DNA of 64,000 nucleotides from Letharia columbiana. Lineage: Eukaryota; Ascomycota; Lecanoromycetes; Lecanorales; Parmeliaceae. Numbering within the stretch: position 1 is the first letter of the stretch; each line of letters opens with the position of its first letter. Positions 44,177 through 54,610 of this stretch are shown here, piece after piece. The notes beneath the pieces were generated by a model. That model did not search any database, was not told where the DNA came from, and was given only the letters and a program-made list of their open reading frames with translations. Both the position numbers and the translations under genes were made by a program. Location: contig NW_023501079.1 of NCBI RefSeq assembly GCF_014066305.1, forward strand, positions 310,001-374,000. The letters are read 5' to 3'.

Positions 44177-44243
44177 TGCTGGCCCTGGAACCAGGGTGGT
44201 GCTAATTGCCACTTGACCACGGGAGTTACCGGCAAAAAGTCAT
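44177..44243 (+). repeat. 67-bp direct repeat, copy 2
   Basis: Exact copy of 43954-44020, 223 bases downstream. Confidence 0.95.
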
Positions 44244-44549
44244 TCCGAACTGAAATCATGTCCAGTGCCCACACCGTCCGGGGTGGACGCCTGTTGGCTG
44301 TGGTCGTATTATTGTTGGAAGGGATTTAGTTTGTTTTAGGTTCGATTCCTAATGGGGCTATCTTTACTATCTGGCAGCGCCATTAGTCTCAGGTTTTCAA
44401 GTTCTGAACCGAAATTTAATTTGCGAAGCGAAATGTTCGTTCGTTGGCTTACCGTCCGGGGTAGACACCTGTTGTTTGTGGTCGTGGGAGGGGATTGATT
44501 TCTTTCTGGCAAATCCATCACCTCGATTTATTTTTCCTGTCCCTTCACG

Positions 44550-45692
44550 ATGCCCGTAAACGTCCGTTTCGTTTCGTACATTCTTTTGGCAGCCATAGCC
44601 CTCACCACCATTGCCAAACTCGCTCATTTTCATGCCACCAAGTCATATCAACCATCCGATTTGCTGTCCGACTCTCGGCAAACAGCACCACTTGCAAACG
44701 CTACTAAAGTGAATCCGCCGGCCAAACAAGAAGATGAAGCCGCTCAGTCTCCCTTTGCATTCGTGGCTTTTCTGGCAGACAACTGGCAGCACAAGGAGTT
44801 CGACGATGATAACGAGGACATCTATTTCTACTCCACGCGCGTCATGGGCTACCAGCTGATGCACAACCTGGAAACTCGCTCCAACACCTCGATTCCCTTC
44901 GTCGTCCTGACCACGAAAGGCGTCTCGGAGCGGAAACGTGCCCGACTTCGAAAAGACGGCGCCGTGGTGATCGTCGTTGAGGATGTCCCGTTGCCGGATT
45001 GGTTCTCGATCGGCAACCCCTTCTGGGTCGACGTCATGACGAAACTGCGCGTGTTCCAGCAGACGCAGTACGAGAAGATCCTCCTCCTCGACGCGGACGT
45101 CTTGCCCGTGCGCCGACTCGATGGCGTGTTCCAGGATCCGGCCACGGAAGTGGTCGCGCCGCTGCAGGATAAGAAGAGAGAGGGCGACAAGATACCGCTT
45201 CCACCTACCTACATGTTTGCAGGCATGACGAACGGCGGTGGTCGGGAACACGACTCCGAAACGGAGGAAAAGTACTATGGGTCCATGGCGAAATACGGCG
45301 AGCTCGAGCAGGTGAATGCCGGCTTTCTCCTCGCGGCCCCTTCGCAGGAGATGTACGATTACTACACGTCGGTGCTGCACGAGGAAGGTCGCTTCGACCC
45401 TGCGCAGCCGGAGCAGAATCTGCTGATCGAGGCGCACCGGCTCGACGGGCCCCTGCCGTGGAAGAGCATCCGGTACGATTGGGTCATCAACAGCCCCAAT
45501 TTCCAAGACTACGAGCACGGCGTGCACGCGGTGCATGAGAAGCTGTGGAAGGGCGAACACAGGATCGAGGAGTTTGGCCTGAAAGATCTGGCGGCGCTCT
45601 GGGATAAGGCCAGGGGGGAGATGGAAGGGTATTATCGCGCGCTGGACGATCCCTCGCCGACTACACGGCGCGTTAAGGCGGAGGATGGATGA
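44550..45692 (+). CDS. GT8-type Golgi glycosyltransferase B, paralogue of A
   Basis: Single-exon type II glycosyltransferase of 380 residues. N-terminal anchor VRFVSYILLAAIALTTIAKL, then a short stem and the catalytic domain: FAFVAFLADNWQHKEFDDDN, STRVMGYQLMHNLETRSNTS, KRARLRKDGAVVIVVEDVPL, MTKLRVFQQTQYEKILLLDA with the DxD metal site in LLDADVLP, VRRLDGVFQDPATE, NAGFLLAAPSQEMYDYYTSV and EQNLLIEAHRLDGPLPWKSI. It aligns along its whole length with glycosyltransferase A on the opposite strand 6.5 kb away, but lacks A's intron. The GC-rich coding region contrasts with the repeat mosaic directly upstream. Sugar specificity unknown; Gnt1-like activity inferred. Confidence 0.87.
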   Translation: MPVNVRFVSYILLAAIALTTIAKLAHFHATKSYQPSDLLSDSRQTAPLANATKVNPPAKQEDEAAQSPFAFVAFLADNWQHKEFDDDNEDIYFYSTRVMGYQLMHNLETRSNTSIPFVVLTTKGVSERKRARLRKDGAVVIVVEDVPLPDWFSIGNPFWVDVMTKLRVFQQTQYEKILLLDADVLPVRRLDGVFQDPATEVVAPLQDKKREGDKIPLPPTYMFAGMTNGGGREHDSETEEKYYGSMAKYGELEQVNAGFLLAAPSQEMYDYYTSVLHEEGRFDPAQPEQNLLIEAHRLDGPLPWKSIRYDWVINSPNFQDYEHGVHAVHEKLWKGEHRIEEFGLKDLAALWDKARGEMEGYYRALDDPSPTTRRVKAEDG

Positions 45693-46497
45693 GGGGGTTA
45701 AGATATCTGGATGGGCTGATGATGAATTCGTAGGGCTATCAGGACGGCGCATACGAGGTGCATGTGGAGCCTCAAATGCAAAGACAAGACTGCACGGCGT
45801 GAAGGACGCCGGGTCCGAGGGCGGAGAGTCGGAATAAGCTGAGGCACAAAGTCGAAGGCTTGAAGGAGGCCACGTGTAGGGATGGCATGCGAAAGACTGC
45901 AGCCACTCCAAGTGCGGCGAGAAAGTATTGTGCGCTTGAGCGCCGGCAGTGAGCAGCTGTTGTTTTTAAGATGCATCTGAGCTAGGCAACCGAGTCGAAT
46001 TTGGAGAAGCAACATCGTCGTCGGGCGATGGAGAGTTCAACAAGAGCTCCGGCGACCATTAGGTCACGATAAGCTGTAGACAATCTACCTACCCACACCG
46101 ATAATCCTTGCGCAGAAGGGCCTTCTCCTTCGTAGCAGACGAACCCTGTCTGTATGTCTTACCCGGCGAGTTTTTGATTTTTAGATTATCAAAACTGCTG
46201 CACTATTATCTTACACTGATAGTGGATAGTCGGTTTCGATTTTTAATATTCTAGTACACCAGGTAGTCGATGCAGTTTCGATATCCAAATCCAGTAGTTG
46301 ATGCGGTTCAAGCCTGAAAACACTTTCAACCATCGCCAGCTCTAGATCATGCGACGGGTATGACATGAACGAGAGCGGATGCGTGTACCTTTCCAATCAA
46401 TAATTACGGATCTGTGTGACTCGCTTGTCATTGATGAAGAGTGTCGCTGACGCTCGCAAAGCTTGGTAAAGCATTGGCCATGCGGTTCGCTGAGTAC
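45693..46497. other. Spacer before the TIR element
   Basis: No gene supported. 46160-46260 becomes AT-rich as the repeat compartment is approached. The last three bases (TAC, 46495-46497) match the three bases after the element. Confidence 0.5.
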
Positions 46498-46627
46498 CTA
46501 CCCCTATTTTCGTAATCATTGGGAAACTAGAAAATTAGCATTAAGGCTAGCACCCCCCTCACCCAAAATCCTACTATAGATATGCCCACCACATTATTAT
46601 TCTTATAACTCTCTCTATACCTCGCTA
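46498..46627 (+). repeat. Left terminal inverted repeat
   Basis: Starts CTACCCCTATTTTCGTAATC; pairs with 52321-52450. Similarity continues weakly for about 15 more bases inward. Confidence 0.95.
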
Positions 46628-47590
46628 TCGTTAAATTAAGGCTAGAATTACTCGCTAATATAGAATTCTTAATATTTCTTTTATCGAGCTTTCTACTAAT
46701 ATATAGAAGACCTTTAAAATATCGTTTCCTTTATTATTCGATATCTATAAAAATTATATTTAATATTATATCGTTAATAGATTTACTATCGCCTCTATTA
46801 CTTTTATTAAAAATATTAAAAAGAGTATTATATATCGTATTATCGATAATATCTTTATCTTTAATACTTATATAGCGCTTACTATAATTAAAAAAGAGCG
46901 ATTATTTAAGATATCTTAAGTAGTAAGAATCGAATTAAGAGTTTTTATCGAGAGTAAGTCGTAGTTATATTTAGATGAGATATAATATAAACTCTTCGAT
47001 TAATTCGATCTTATTATAAGCGTATTTATAATCTTAAAAACTTTATACTTTATAAAGATTAATAGAAAAAGTCTTTATTATAAGACCTTAAAACGCTTAT
47101 AAATCTATTATAATTAATACTTTTTAAAGATTAGTAAGTTTACTTATAATATACTTATCTTTCTAAATAAGAGCGCTATTAATAAATATATAATATAAAG
47201 AAAGCGAGGCTATATAATCTTCGAAATTCGATTTATAATTTAAATCTTAGTTAAATATTTTAAGCGTTATAGCGTCTTGCCGATATACTATTTAGATAAA
47301 ATTCTTTACTATTATATTTATTAGAGTAATATTAATAATATTTATTTTAAGTAATTTCTTAGAAACGAAGTCTTCCCTTAATATAATCTATTTTCTAATC
47401 TAAAGTTAGTTATTATTATAAATAATTACTTTATATATTATATCGCTAACGTTAGATATATATATAAAAATAAAGATATTATACTCTTATATTTACTTCT
47501 TTATTTATCGAACTTTAATTTTATTAAAGAGTTCTTTTTAATTTTTAAGATTTAATTAAAGAGATATTTTAAGCTAGTAAAGAGTATATT

Positions 47591-48636
47591 TGTCACGGTA
47601 CGCCAAGGCCTCCTCCAGAGCCACCAGCCAATTGGGCCTAGCGTGGCTTGGCACCGCACATATCTGCCCTGCGGGCACATAGAATAATCAACATCTTTTA
47701 CACCACACATCAAATCATGACATAGTCACATTGTCTCCTGACAACATGGTAGCAACACCTGAAGATCATTCAACAGGCGTCTATTAAGTTATTTCGCTCC
47801 CACACCAGTTGCCTACTCCTCCCCTAGGACCCCACCTACCTCAACACCAAGTACGCTCCTACACCAGTACTCACAGTCCCACGAGTCGCTACACGACCCC
47901 ACCGTCCACTAAGCGATCCTTTCAATAGGCCAGTCGCTATGCCTCTCAACAGCAGCGCCGATCCCTGGCTTCTCAGCAGAGCAAGTCCGCTCCATTACTA
48001 AGCTCATAGAAGACGTGCTCGACAAGGCACTCGACAAGCACTTTGGCCCACTGCCGCCACAGCAAAAGCAGTCAATGATGCCAAAGCCGGCACAGCAAGA
48101 GCAGGAACGGAAGCATAGGCCATTGCAACAGCCAAATTTGGAGAAATCTACGGAGAAGACTATGGAGAAGAACAAGAGCACGGGCACCAGCAGCCCTATT
48201 CAAGCGGGCACACTCTCCACAATCCCACACCAGGCCACTATGCAGAATTGCGGAGATCCTTCCCCTCGCCTCAGCAGTACTCCACTTTCTACCTCGCTTC
48301 TCGCCTCTCTTCTCGCCTCTCAACTCGCCCCCCTCTCGCCTCTCCGCTCGCTCATTCGATTCGCGAAGGATATGGAGGCTATAGGCAAGGATAGGTGCAT
48401 GGATATATGGACGGCGCATGCTTAATGTAGCTATCCAGAGTGCAGCCACGAGGACGTGTCTTTTTTCATTCTTTGTGGGCATGTTGTCACGGTACGCCAA
48501 GGCCTCCTCCAGAGCCACCAGCCAATTGGGCCTAGCGTGGCTTGGCACCGCACATATCTGCCCTGCGGCACATAGAATAATCAACATCTTTTACACCACA
48601 CATCAAATTATGACATAGTCACATTGTCTCCTGACA
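47591..48636 (+). mobile_element. Miniature LTR retroelement 1 (TRIM-like)
   Basis: LTRs at 47591-47743 (153 bp) and 48485-48636 (152 bp) start TGTCACGG and end CTGACA and differ by one deletion and one C/T change. A perfect 5-bp target duplication ATATT flanks the element. A TGGTAGC motif just after the left LTR could be a primer-binding site complementary to a tRNA ...GCTACCA end. Total 1046 bp, normal base composition, no reverse transcriptase or integrase: non-autonomous. Confidence 0.93.
48015..48425 (+). CDS. gag-like fragment inside miniature LTR element 1
   Basis: 136-codon frame starting MLDKALDKHFGPLPPQQKQS, then Gln/Lys-rich residues. Reading upstream of this ATG in the same frame also looks coding (a stretch near SITKLIEDV). 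The N-terminal part resembles gag regions of fungal LTR elements; the C-terminal half (LLASLLASQLAPLSPL) looks non-functional. Probably a residue of a parent element, and it may help packaging; not a normal host gene. Confidence 0.5.
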   Translation: MLDKALDKHFGPLPPQQKQSMMPKPAQQEQERKHRPLQQPNLEKSTEKTMEKNKSTGTSSPIQAGTLSTIPHQATMQNCGDPSPRLSSTPLSTSLLASLLASQLAPLSPLRSLIRFAKDMEAIGKDRCMDIWTAHA

Positions 48637-50428
48637 ATATTATTTAGATAATACTTAAAGCTAGCTATATAGGCGTATAATATAAAGATTTATACTAAAA
48701 ACTACTTCGTCTATATTAATATATCGATAAACGATTATAAGAAGAAGAAAGAAGAGTTATTTAAGAAAGATAAGGGCTATTATTCGAGTAGCGAGAAAAT
48801 TTAAAAAATAGAGTTTTAAGCTTTATCTTAGCGTAGTTCGAGAAAAAAAATTAATTAATATTACTATATTAAAATACTATTAATTCTCTTAATTTTTTTA
48901 TTAACTTATAGCGTATATTTAACTTATAATTTTATACTATTTAAATAATTTAAACTATATAATAATTAATTAATTTAAATATATTAAATATTTAATATTT
49001 TTATAGCTTTTACGAGGCCGGCGCTAATAATCGATTATTAAATCTTATTTTCTAAATTTCGATATATAGCTATTTAAATCTCCTTCTTCTTATTCTTCTT
49101 CTTATTTATCTTTTTACTACTTCTATTTATAATCTTATTTTTTAATAAAATAACTTCGATAAAAGCATTTAAAGAAGTATATAATCGATAATCTACCTCT
49201 ATAGAGATAATAGTATAAAGTTATAATACCTCTATAAAGTTCTTTATCTCGTCCCTTAATCGTATAATTATTCCTCTTAGAACCTCTATCTCTTTTTATT
49301 TAAAAGACGATAATTAATATATTTACTTTAATATATAAAATTTCGCTTTAATCTTTTCTAGAGCCTCTATAAAGGTCGCTTCTTTATTAAGATTTCTCTA
49401 AATTTATTAAATAAAATAAGCCCTCCGCAGTTTATCTATATTACCCTCTACTTAAATTAGATTATTAAATAGCTAAGACGCTTTAAAGAACGATTAATTA
49501 GCTATATCTAGACGAGATAATAGTTTAATTAAATTAAATAAGTAAGGCTAAATAAGTTGAGTCTAAATATACGCGTACTACTATAAAAGAAAGATTTAAG
49601 ATTATTAAAGTATAGACTAATAAAGCGAATAATTCTAATATTACTACTGCTGAAATTACTATTATTAATATAAGTTATACTACTATTATTAAAGATCTTA
49701 TATTAATAAGAATAAGATATCTAATCTATTAAATAATATACTAATTAATATAGTAATAGAAGTAAAAGTAGAGGTATTAATAATCGTATAAACTTTCTTT
49801 TTAATTAACTAGATTTCTTTATTAATAGCCTTTATCTATATAACTTAATTCTATTAAATTCTTAATTACTTCTATATTCTTACTAGCGGATTTATAGTAA
49901 TAATATTAGATTTCTTCTTTATAATCTTATTTTATCTAGTAATTTAAGCGCTAGTATGTTACGAGCGTACCCTTGACACACCACTCAGCCCTATGGCTAG
50001 GGGCCTTGGCGGAGGCATCTCCTACTATATCATGCCTCCTTCCTACATACATAGTTCGGTAGCCTTATTATCCTTGATCTACCTCACCCATACTGGTATC
50101 GCACCTATGCTGGTCCTGACATTATAATAAGGCTCCTTCGTATACCCGGCGAAGAGAAATGCAATCGGACACACTCCATTCGAATTAGCGGACGAATTCA
50201 AAGAAATGCGCTGGCAGGGGCTTTGTCAAGACGCCTTAAATGGATGAGACATCGTATCCCTGGGTAAGCCCACCAGACGGGTAACTCGATTTCATAGCGA
50301 ATCGGACTCGGCAAACAGTGGTCGAGGGATAAATAAGGCATTGGACCATTCGTACGGCTAGCGAATCGAAAGAAATCACCAACACCCCCACACTCACAGT
50401 GAGCCTGCTACAATGGCAGCAAACGTAC

Positions 50429-50562
50429 GACCTCTTCACTGAGCATGTCGACAACACACATAGTGAGCCTGCTACAATGGCGACGGGAACAGACCCGGCA
50501 ACACGATTACGATCCGACCTCTTCACTGAGCATGTCGACAACACACATAGTGAGCCTGCTAC
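50429..50562 (+). repeat. Direct repeat pair in LTR element 2
   Basis: GACCTCTTCACTGAGCATGT and following bases, to CATAGTGAGCCTGCTAC, occur at 50429 and again at 50516. Confidence 0.85.
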
Positions 50563-50642
50563 CAAATGGCATTCAAATTCTTATCACCTACCTTCCTACC
50601 AAACCCTACGAATCGACAAGGAGATGGAACGGAGGATGGATT

Positions 50643-50966
50643 CTTGATGGCAAGAGCATGGGAGACACAGGGCAAATCTACAGTGAAGCTCCCAGGCCAG
50701 GCTGCCAAAAGGTGTTGGAGGTGAATGCATGCGTTGGATTTTCTTCAATTCTACCGAAGGACTTGATGGCAAGAGCATGGGAGACACAGGGCAAATCTAC
50801 AGTGAAGCTCCCAAGCCAGGCTGCCAATAGGTGTTGGAGGATGACACATGCATGCGTTGGATTTTCTTCAGTTCTACCGATGGACTTGATGGCAAGAGCA
50901 TGGGAGACGCAGGGCAAATCTACAGTGAAGCTCCCAGGCCAGGCTGCCAGTAGGTGTTGAAGGCGA
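50643..50966 (+). repeat. Tandem repeat of about 120 bp, 2.7 copies, in LTR element 2
   Basis: Units begin CTTGATGGCAAGAGCATGGG at 50643, 50762 and 50885; unit lengths 119 and 123, with few differences; the third ends at about 50966. Confidence 0.9.
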
Positions 50967-51556
50967 AAAAAAGTGGAGGACTATGACAAGACGACTGGGC
51001 AAGGAGAAGAACTCGGAGAATCTTGCTGGCACGCAGGCAAGACATGGCCAATATCTCCAGGATCTCTGCAGGACAATGTGGGTATGGCAGGCATGGATGG
51101 CACAGTCAAGACCAGCATGCGATCCGATGTTTTCGACTACTACCACTACACCTCGGCAAATCTTCTCCGGTCGAGGCCTACACGGACTATGGATGTTTGG
51201 AGACACAGGGCAAGCAATGGGCGTGCATCTCCGGTCTACCAGCCATGGGGGCCATGGCTATTGAGAGGGGGGGTAGTGTTACGAGCGTACCCTTGACACA
51301 CCACTCAGCCCTATGGCTAGCGGGCCTTGGCGGAGGCATCTCCTACTATATCATGCCTCCTTCCCACATACATAGTTCGGTAGCCTTATTATCCTCGTTC
51401 TACCTCACCCATACTGGTATCGCACCTATGCTGGTCCTGCATTAGTAAGTAAATAATATAATTTTTAAAATTTATTATTAATAATAAAATTTTTTTTAAA
51501 TAATTAAATTTATTATAAAATTTTAATTTTATAATTTTATTTTTTTTAAAATTAAA

Positions 51557-51587
<31 letters not shown>

Positions 51588-52320
51588 AATTTATTTAAAT
51601 AAAAAAAAAAAAAAAAAAAAATTTTTTTTTTTTTTTTAATTTAGAATTATCTAATATAATATCGAAGTTATTTAAAGAGATATTTTAGTCGATAGTACTA
51701 CTTTTTTTCTATTTCTTCGAGAAAGACTCTTTCATAATAAAAATTTCTAATTTAAAGAAATCTTATTTAAGATTATAGATATATATAATTCTTATAATAA
51801 CTCCCTTTCTCTTTTCTTTAATTAATTATTATTTTACTAAATTATTAATATCCTTCTACTTAGTAATATCGCTATATTAACTATTTATAACCTTAATATT
51901 TTCTAAGAACGAAAGCGTAATAATAGCGTTCTAAAGGATTATCTTATAGTCTTTCTTTTTTATCTTCTATTTAACCTCTTAAATAATCTTTAAATTAAAC
52001 TCGTAAAAATCGAATTATTTAAAAATAGTAAAACAGGCGCGTACCTCCTTCTCTTTTTATAGAATATTTATATTAATTAAATAGATTGATAATTTTATAA
52101 AAAAATTAATAGGCTGGAATAAAACGATAGAAGGAGGGCTTTATTTGATTATATTAGGCTTATCGATAAGAAGAAAAGATTTCTTCGTCGACTTAGGTTT
52201 TAAAGTAAATTTCTTTAATTTATATCCCTCTTTAGTAATATCGATAACGATTACGGCGGCTTTCTTATTAAATCTATTAGAGGGTCGCTTATTTCGTGTA
52301 TTAATAGCCATATTTGGCGA

Positions 52321-52450
52321 TAGCGAGGTGTGGGGAGGGTTATAAGAATAATAATATGGTGGGCATATCTACAGTAGGATTTTGGGTGAGGGGGGTGCTA
52401 GCCTCAATGCTAATTTTCTAGTTTCCCAATGATTACGAAAATAGGGGTAG
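52321..52450 (-). repeat. Right terminal inverted repeat
   Basis: Reverse complement of 46498-46627 at 123/130 positions; ends GGGGTAG before TAC. Confidence 0.95.
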
Positions 52451-52691
52451 TACAGGCAGAAGCGAAGGATGACGCTGCTTCGGATGCCGCTTTCGTTGAG
52501 CAGTCATGGATTCAACGGATTGCTATTTGATTCTATTGGTTTATTCTTGCTATCGAGTCTGTGTCTGCTGAACGCCTGAGTCATTCAGGCTTCGTCTCGG
52601 TGCACCCCAGCAGATCATGCCGCTCTGCTTCGTCTGGAGACTGGATTTTTCGATTCCAATCCGAGAGGACCACCTCGACATCCCAATGTCG

Positions 52692-54610
52692 TCAAAGTCC
52701 GAGCAGGGCCGACGACGTTGCAGGGGTAAATTCCTTGTCCGCCTCCTGCTTCCTCTCGCGCACGCACCGCGCACACTCACACCTCTTACCGATGTATCCT
52801 TCCACCCTGCCCCTCCTCTCCGCCTCAGACAACGACGCCAACGTGTACGACACGCATATCTCCTCGCCTTCTTCAATATCCCTCAGCGCAACCACATTGA
52901 CCGGGCCTCCGATACCGCCGTCTTGCGCCTCCCATGCGGCGGCCGGATCGCAGTCGTGGTTGAAAATGCTGAGCAGCGGACTGACGCCGACGTCTAGACT
53001 TTTGCCGACGAGGGCGATCTGCTTGTTGTTTTGGATCCGCAGGAAGAGCGTCTGCAGGGCCCAGGGGTCGAAGCGTGGGTCTGTGAATATGTCGACGCCC
53101 ATGGTCTGCAGGACATGCGCGGGACCGATGATGTTCTCCTGCACACTGAACGGTGAGGGGATCTGGGTGTCGTAGTCTGCCTTTAAGGCTGCGACGCAGG
53201 GTACCTTTAGGGGTTTGACCTTTTGCTGCACGGCTGTCGCGAGCACCTTCAGCATAACGAGGGGAACGCCGTCGTTCTCCGGATTCGTCGCGCCGCCCGA
53301 CTGGTAGATTTCGGAAAAGTCTTTCCCGCAGAGGATCTTGTGGTAGGAGCTCAGGGCGTCGGCTTTGCACTCTTCGCTGCAAAAGCCGATACTGCAGCAG
53401 CCAGCGGCGATGCCTTTACCAAACAGGGTGAGACAGCAAGCTCCGCAGTGGTCGGCCGCGCAGTAGTTGTTCTTGCAGCTATTGTGACCGCAGTTTCCAC
53501 CCGGAGCAACGTTTCGGACCGCGAAGATGGACTTGTTCCGCAGGATCTGCTCGCCTTTGCGGATCTTTTGTGTCGCGAAGACTCCGAGGTTCTCATTTGA
53601 TTCACCGCTTCCTAGCGAGCTGGGAGCGACGGCGGCGTTGTGCGATGCGTCCTTGAACTTTGCCTTGAGCCTCTTCGTCGCTGCGCTGCTACGATCAATC
53701 TCGCCCGCGACGATCCAAGGGTATGCGGTTCGATGCACTTGCCCTCTCATTGCTGCGGTCTCGGTGGCGGTGGTATCTTGGAGCTGCTCCCACAAGATTC
53801 GCTTGCGCTCTTGCAGTCTCTCTCGAGTCTCTTTGAGCAAGATAGTGAAAGACGGTTCGTTGGGAATTCCTTCCAGATAATGCTCGAGAGTGTAAACCGC
53901 ATCCTCGTACGCTTCGAGACAGTTAAGACCTTGGACCACGAGAAGAGTGGCCTGTCTGTAACCGGAGGCCATCTGATCAATGATGTCATCATTACTTCCT
54001 TTACTCCTGCCGTGTGAGTCCAGAAACGCCATCATCACGCTCGCTGCCACACTATCTCTATGTCCCGTGTTGTTTTCCACTGCCAGATTCAACTCCTTGA
54101 CCAGAAGACAGGCTCTGTACGCATCTGCGACGGCAAGCTCGGCGTACCCTAAAGCCAACAGCGTTGCGGCGCGTCCGATCCAGGCACTGGGGAGGTAAGG
54201 ATGCAGGCGGATCTCGCGGTGGTCGCCGATCAGGGCTTTCTTGAGGTACGCATTCGGCACCATCTATCCCACTCAGCAGTCAGCGTTTGCCGTCAGAGGG
54301 TGTACGGAAGGCTCACTCACGGATTCAGGAATCTTCCATGCATCGAATCTGCTGGTGGCTTTCCATGGCTCGGTGAGCACGGCTGGGGAGCCCAATAGGT
54401 TCTTGAGGTGAGGTTGACAATTGGGCTCGTCGGCGGCGACGACGTCTAGAGTTTTTGTCTTCGCCGACTCCTTCACGGCGTTGAGCATTTCGTTCAAGCA
54501 CGGCCCTGGAGTGCTGTTAGGATTGAGCTTTGAACCATTGTGAGGGAGATGAGAGCACCGTAAAGCTTTTCCATGTCTTTCTTGGAGACCTTTGAGCTTT
54601 TGGCCGCCAT
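52692..54610 (-). CDS. TPR-like, MYND-SET domain protein B (SMYD-type)
   Basis: Paralogue of the protein at 18498-20543, 602 residues. Exons 54610-54559, 54505-54321 and 54263-52692 sum to 1809 nt; the first intron is 53 nt with a CTAAC branch site. The start MAAKSSKVSKKDMEK was chosen because the 5' exon then joins in phase. TPR-like helices (ALGYAELAVADAYRACLLVK) precede the split SET domain: NLGVFATQKIRKGEQIL, a Cys-rich MYND segment with an extra insertion (CGHNSCKNNYCAADHCGACC, then CCSIGFCSEECK ... YHKILC), LLSIFNHDCDPAAAWEA, EEGEEICVSYTLASL and the post-SET CECARC. The stop is only 241 bp from the RIP-degraded element. Target unknown. Confidence 0.86.

Larger units (their letters stand above)
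43836..44475. repeat. Repeat mosaic upstream of GT8-B
   Basis: Three modules recur. CTGGCAGCGCCRTTAGTCTC at about 43841 and 44371. GCGAAGCGAAATGTT...TTACCGTCCGGGGTRGAC at about 43908 and 44422, with a part copy near 44275. A 67-bp module, identical in both copies, at 43954-44020 and 44177-44243. A GGTTCGATTCCTAATGG T-arm-like sequence at about 44339 links this block to repeats at 56.2 and 56.4 kb. It covers most of the likely promoter of the downstream gene. Confidence 0.8.
49957..51442 (+). mobile_element. Miniature LTR retroelement 2
   Basis: LTRs at 49957-50122 and 51277-51442 (about 166 bp each) begin TGTTACGAGCGTACCC and end GGTCCTG(A)CAT, with only a few differences. TAGTA is found on both outer sides (49952-49956 and 51443-51447), consistent with a 5-bp target duplication. 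A polypurine tract (TTGAGAGGGGGGG) directly precedes the right LTR at about 51261-51274. No coding region for retroviral-type enzymes. The internal part is mostly tandem repeats. Not RIP-mutated, in contrast to its AT-rich surroundings. Confidence 0.92.
46498..52450. mobile_element. RIP-degraded TIR DNA element with two nested insertions
   Basis: Bounded by 130-bp terminal inverted repeats (123 of 130 match, all seven mismatches are transitions) and a candidate 3-bp target duplication TAC. Outside the two nested LTR elements, the 3.4 kb of host element is extremely AT-rich, full of TpA and with CpG kept but CpA/TpG nearly gone, the RIP signature. No transposase frame survives, so the superfamily is unknown; a 3-bp duplication occurs in PIF/Harbinger and CACTA elements, but the CTACCCC ends fit neither clearly. 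A poly-T/poly-A run lies at 51551-51640. Confidence 0.85.

Noticed and set aside
48072..48587. 171-codon minus-strand ORF inside LTR element 1
   Set aside because: Antisense to the gag-like frame and running into the LTR; not a gene.
46498..52450. Centromere or Starship element
   Set aside because: Clear TIRs, target duplications and nested LTRs explain the block; no DUF3435 tyrosine recombinase captain or cargo genes are present.
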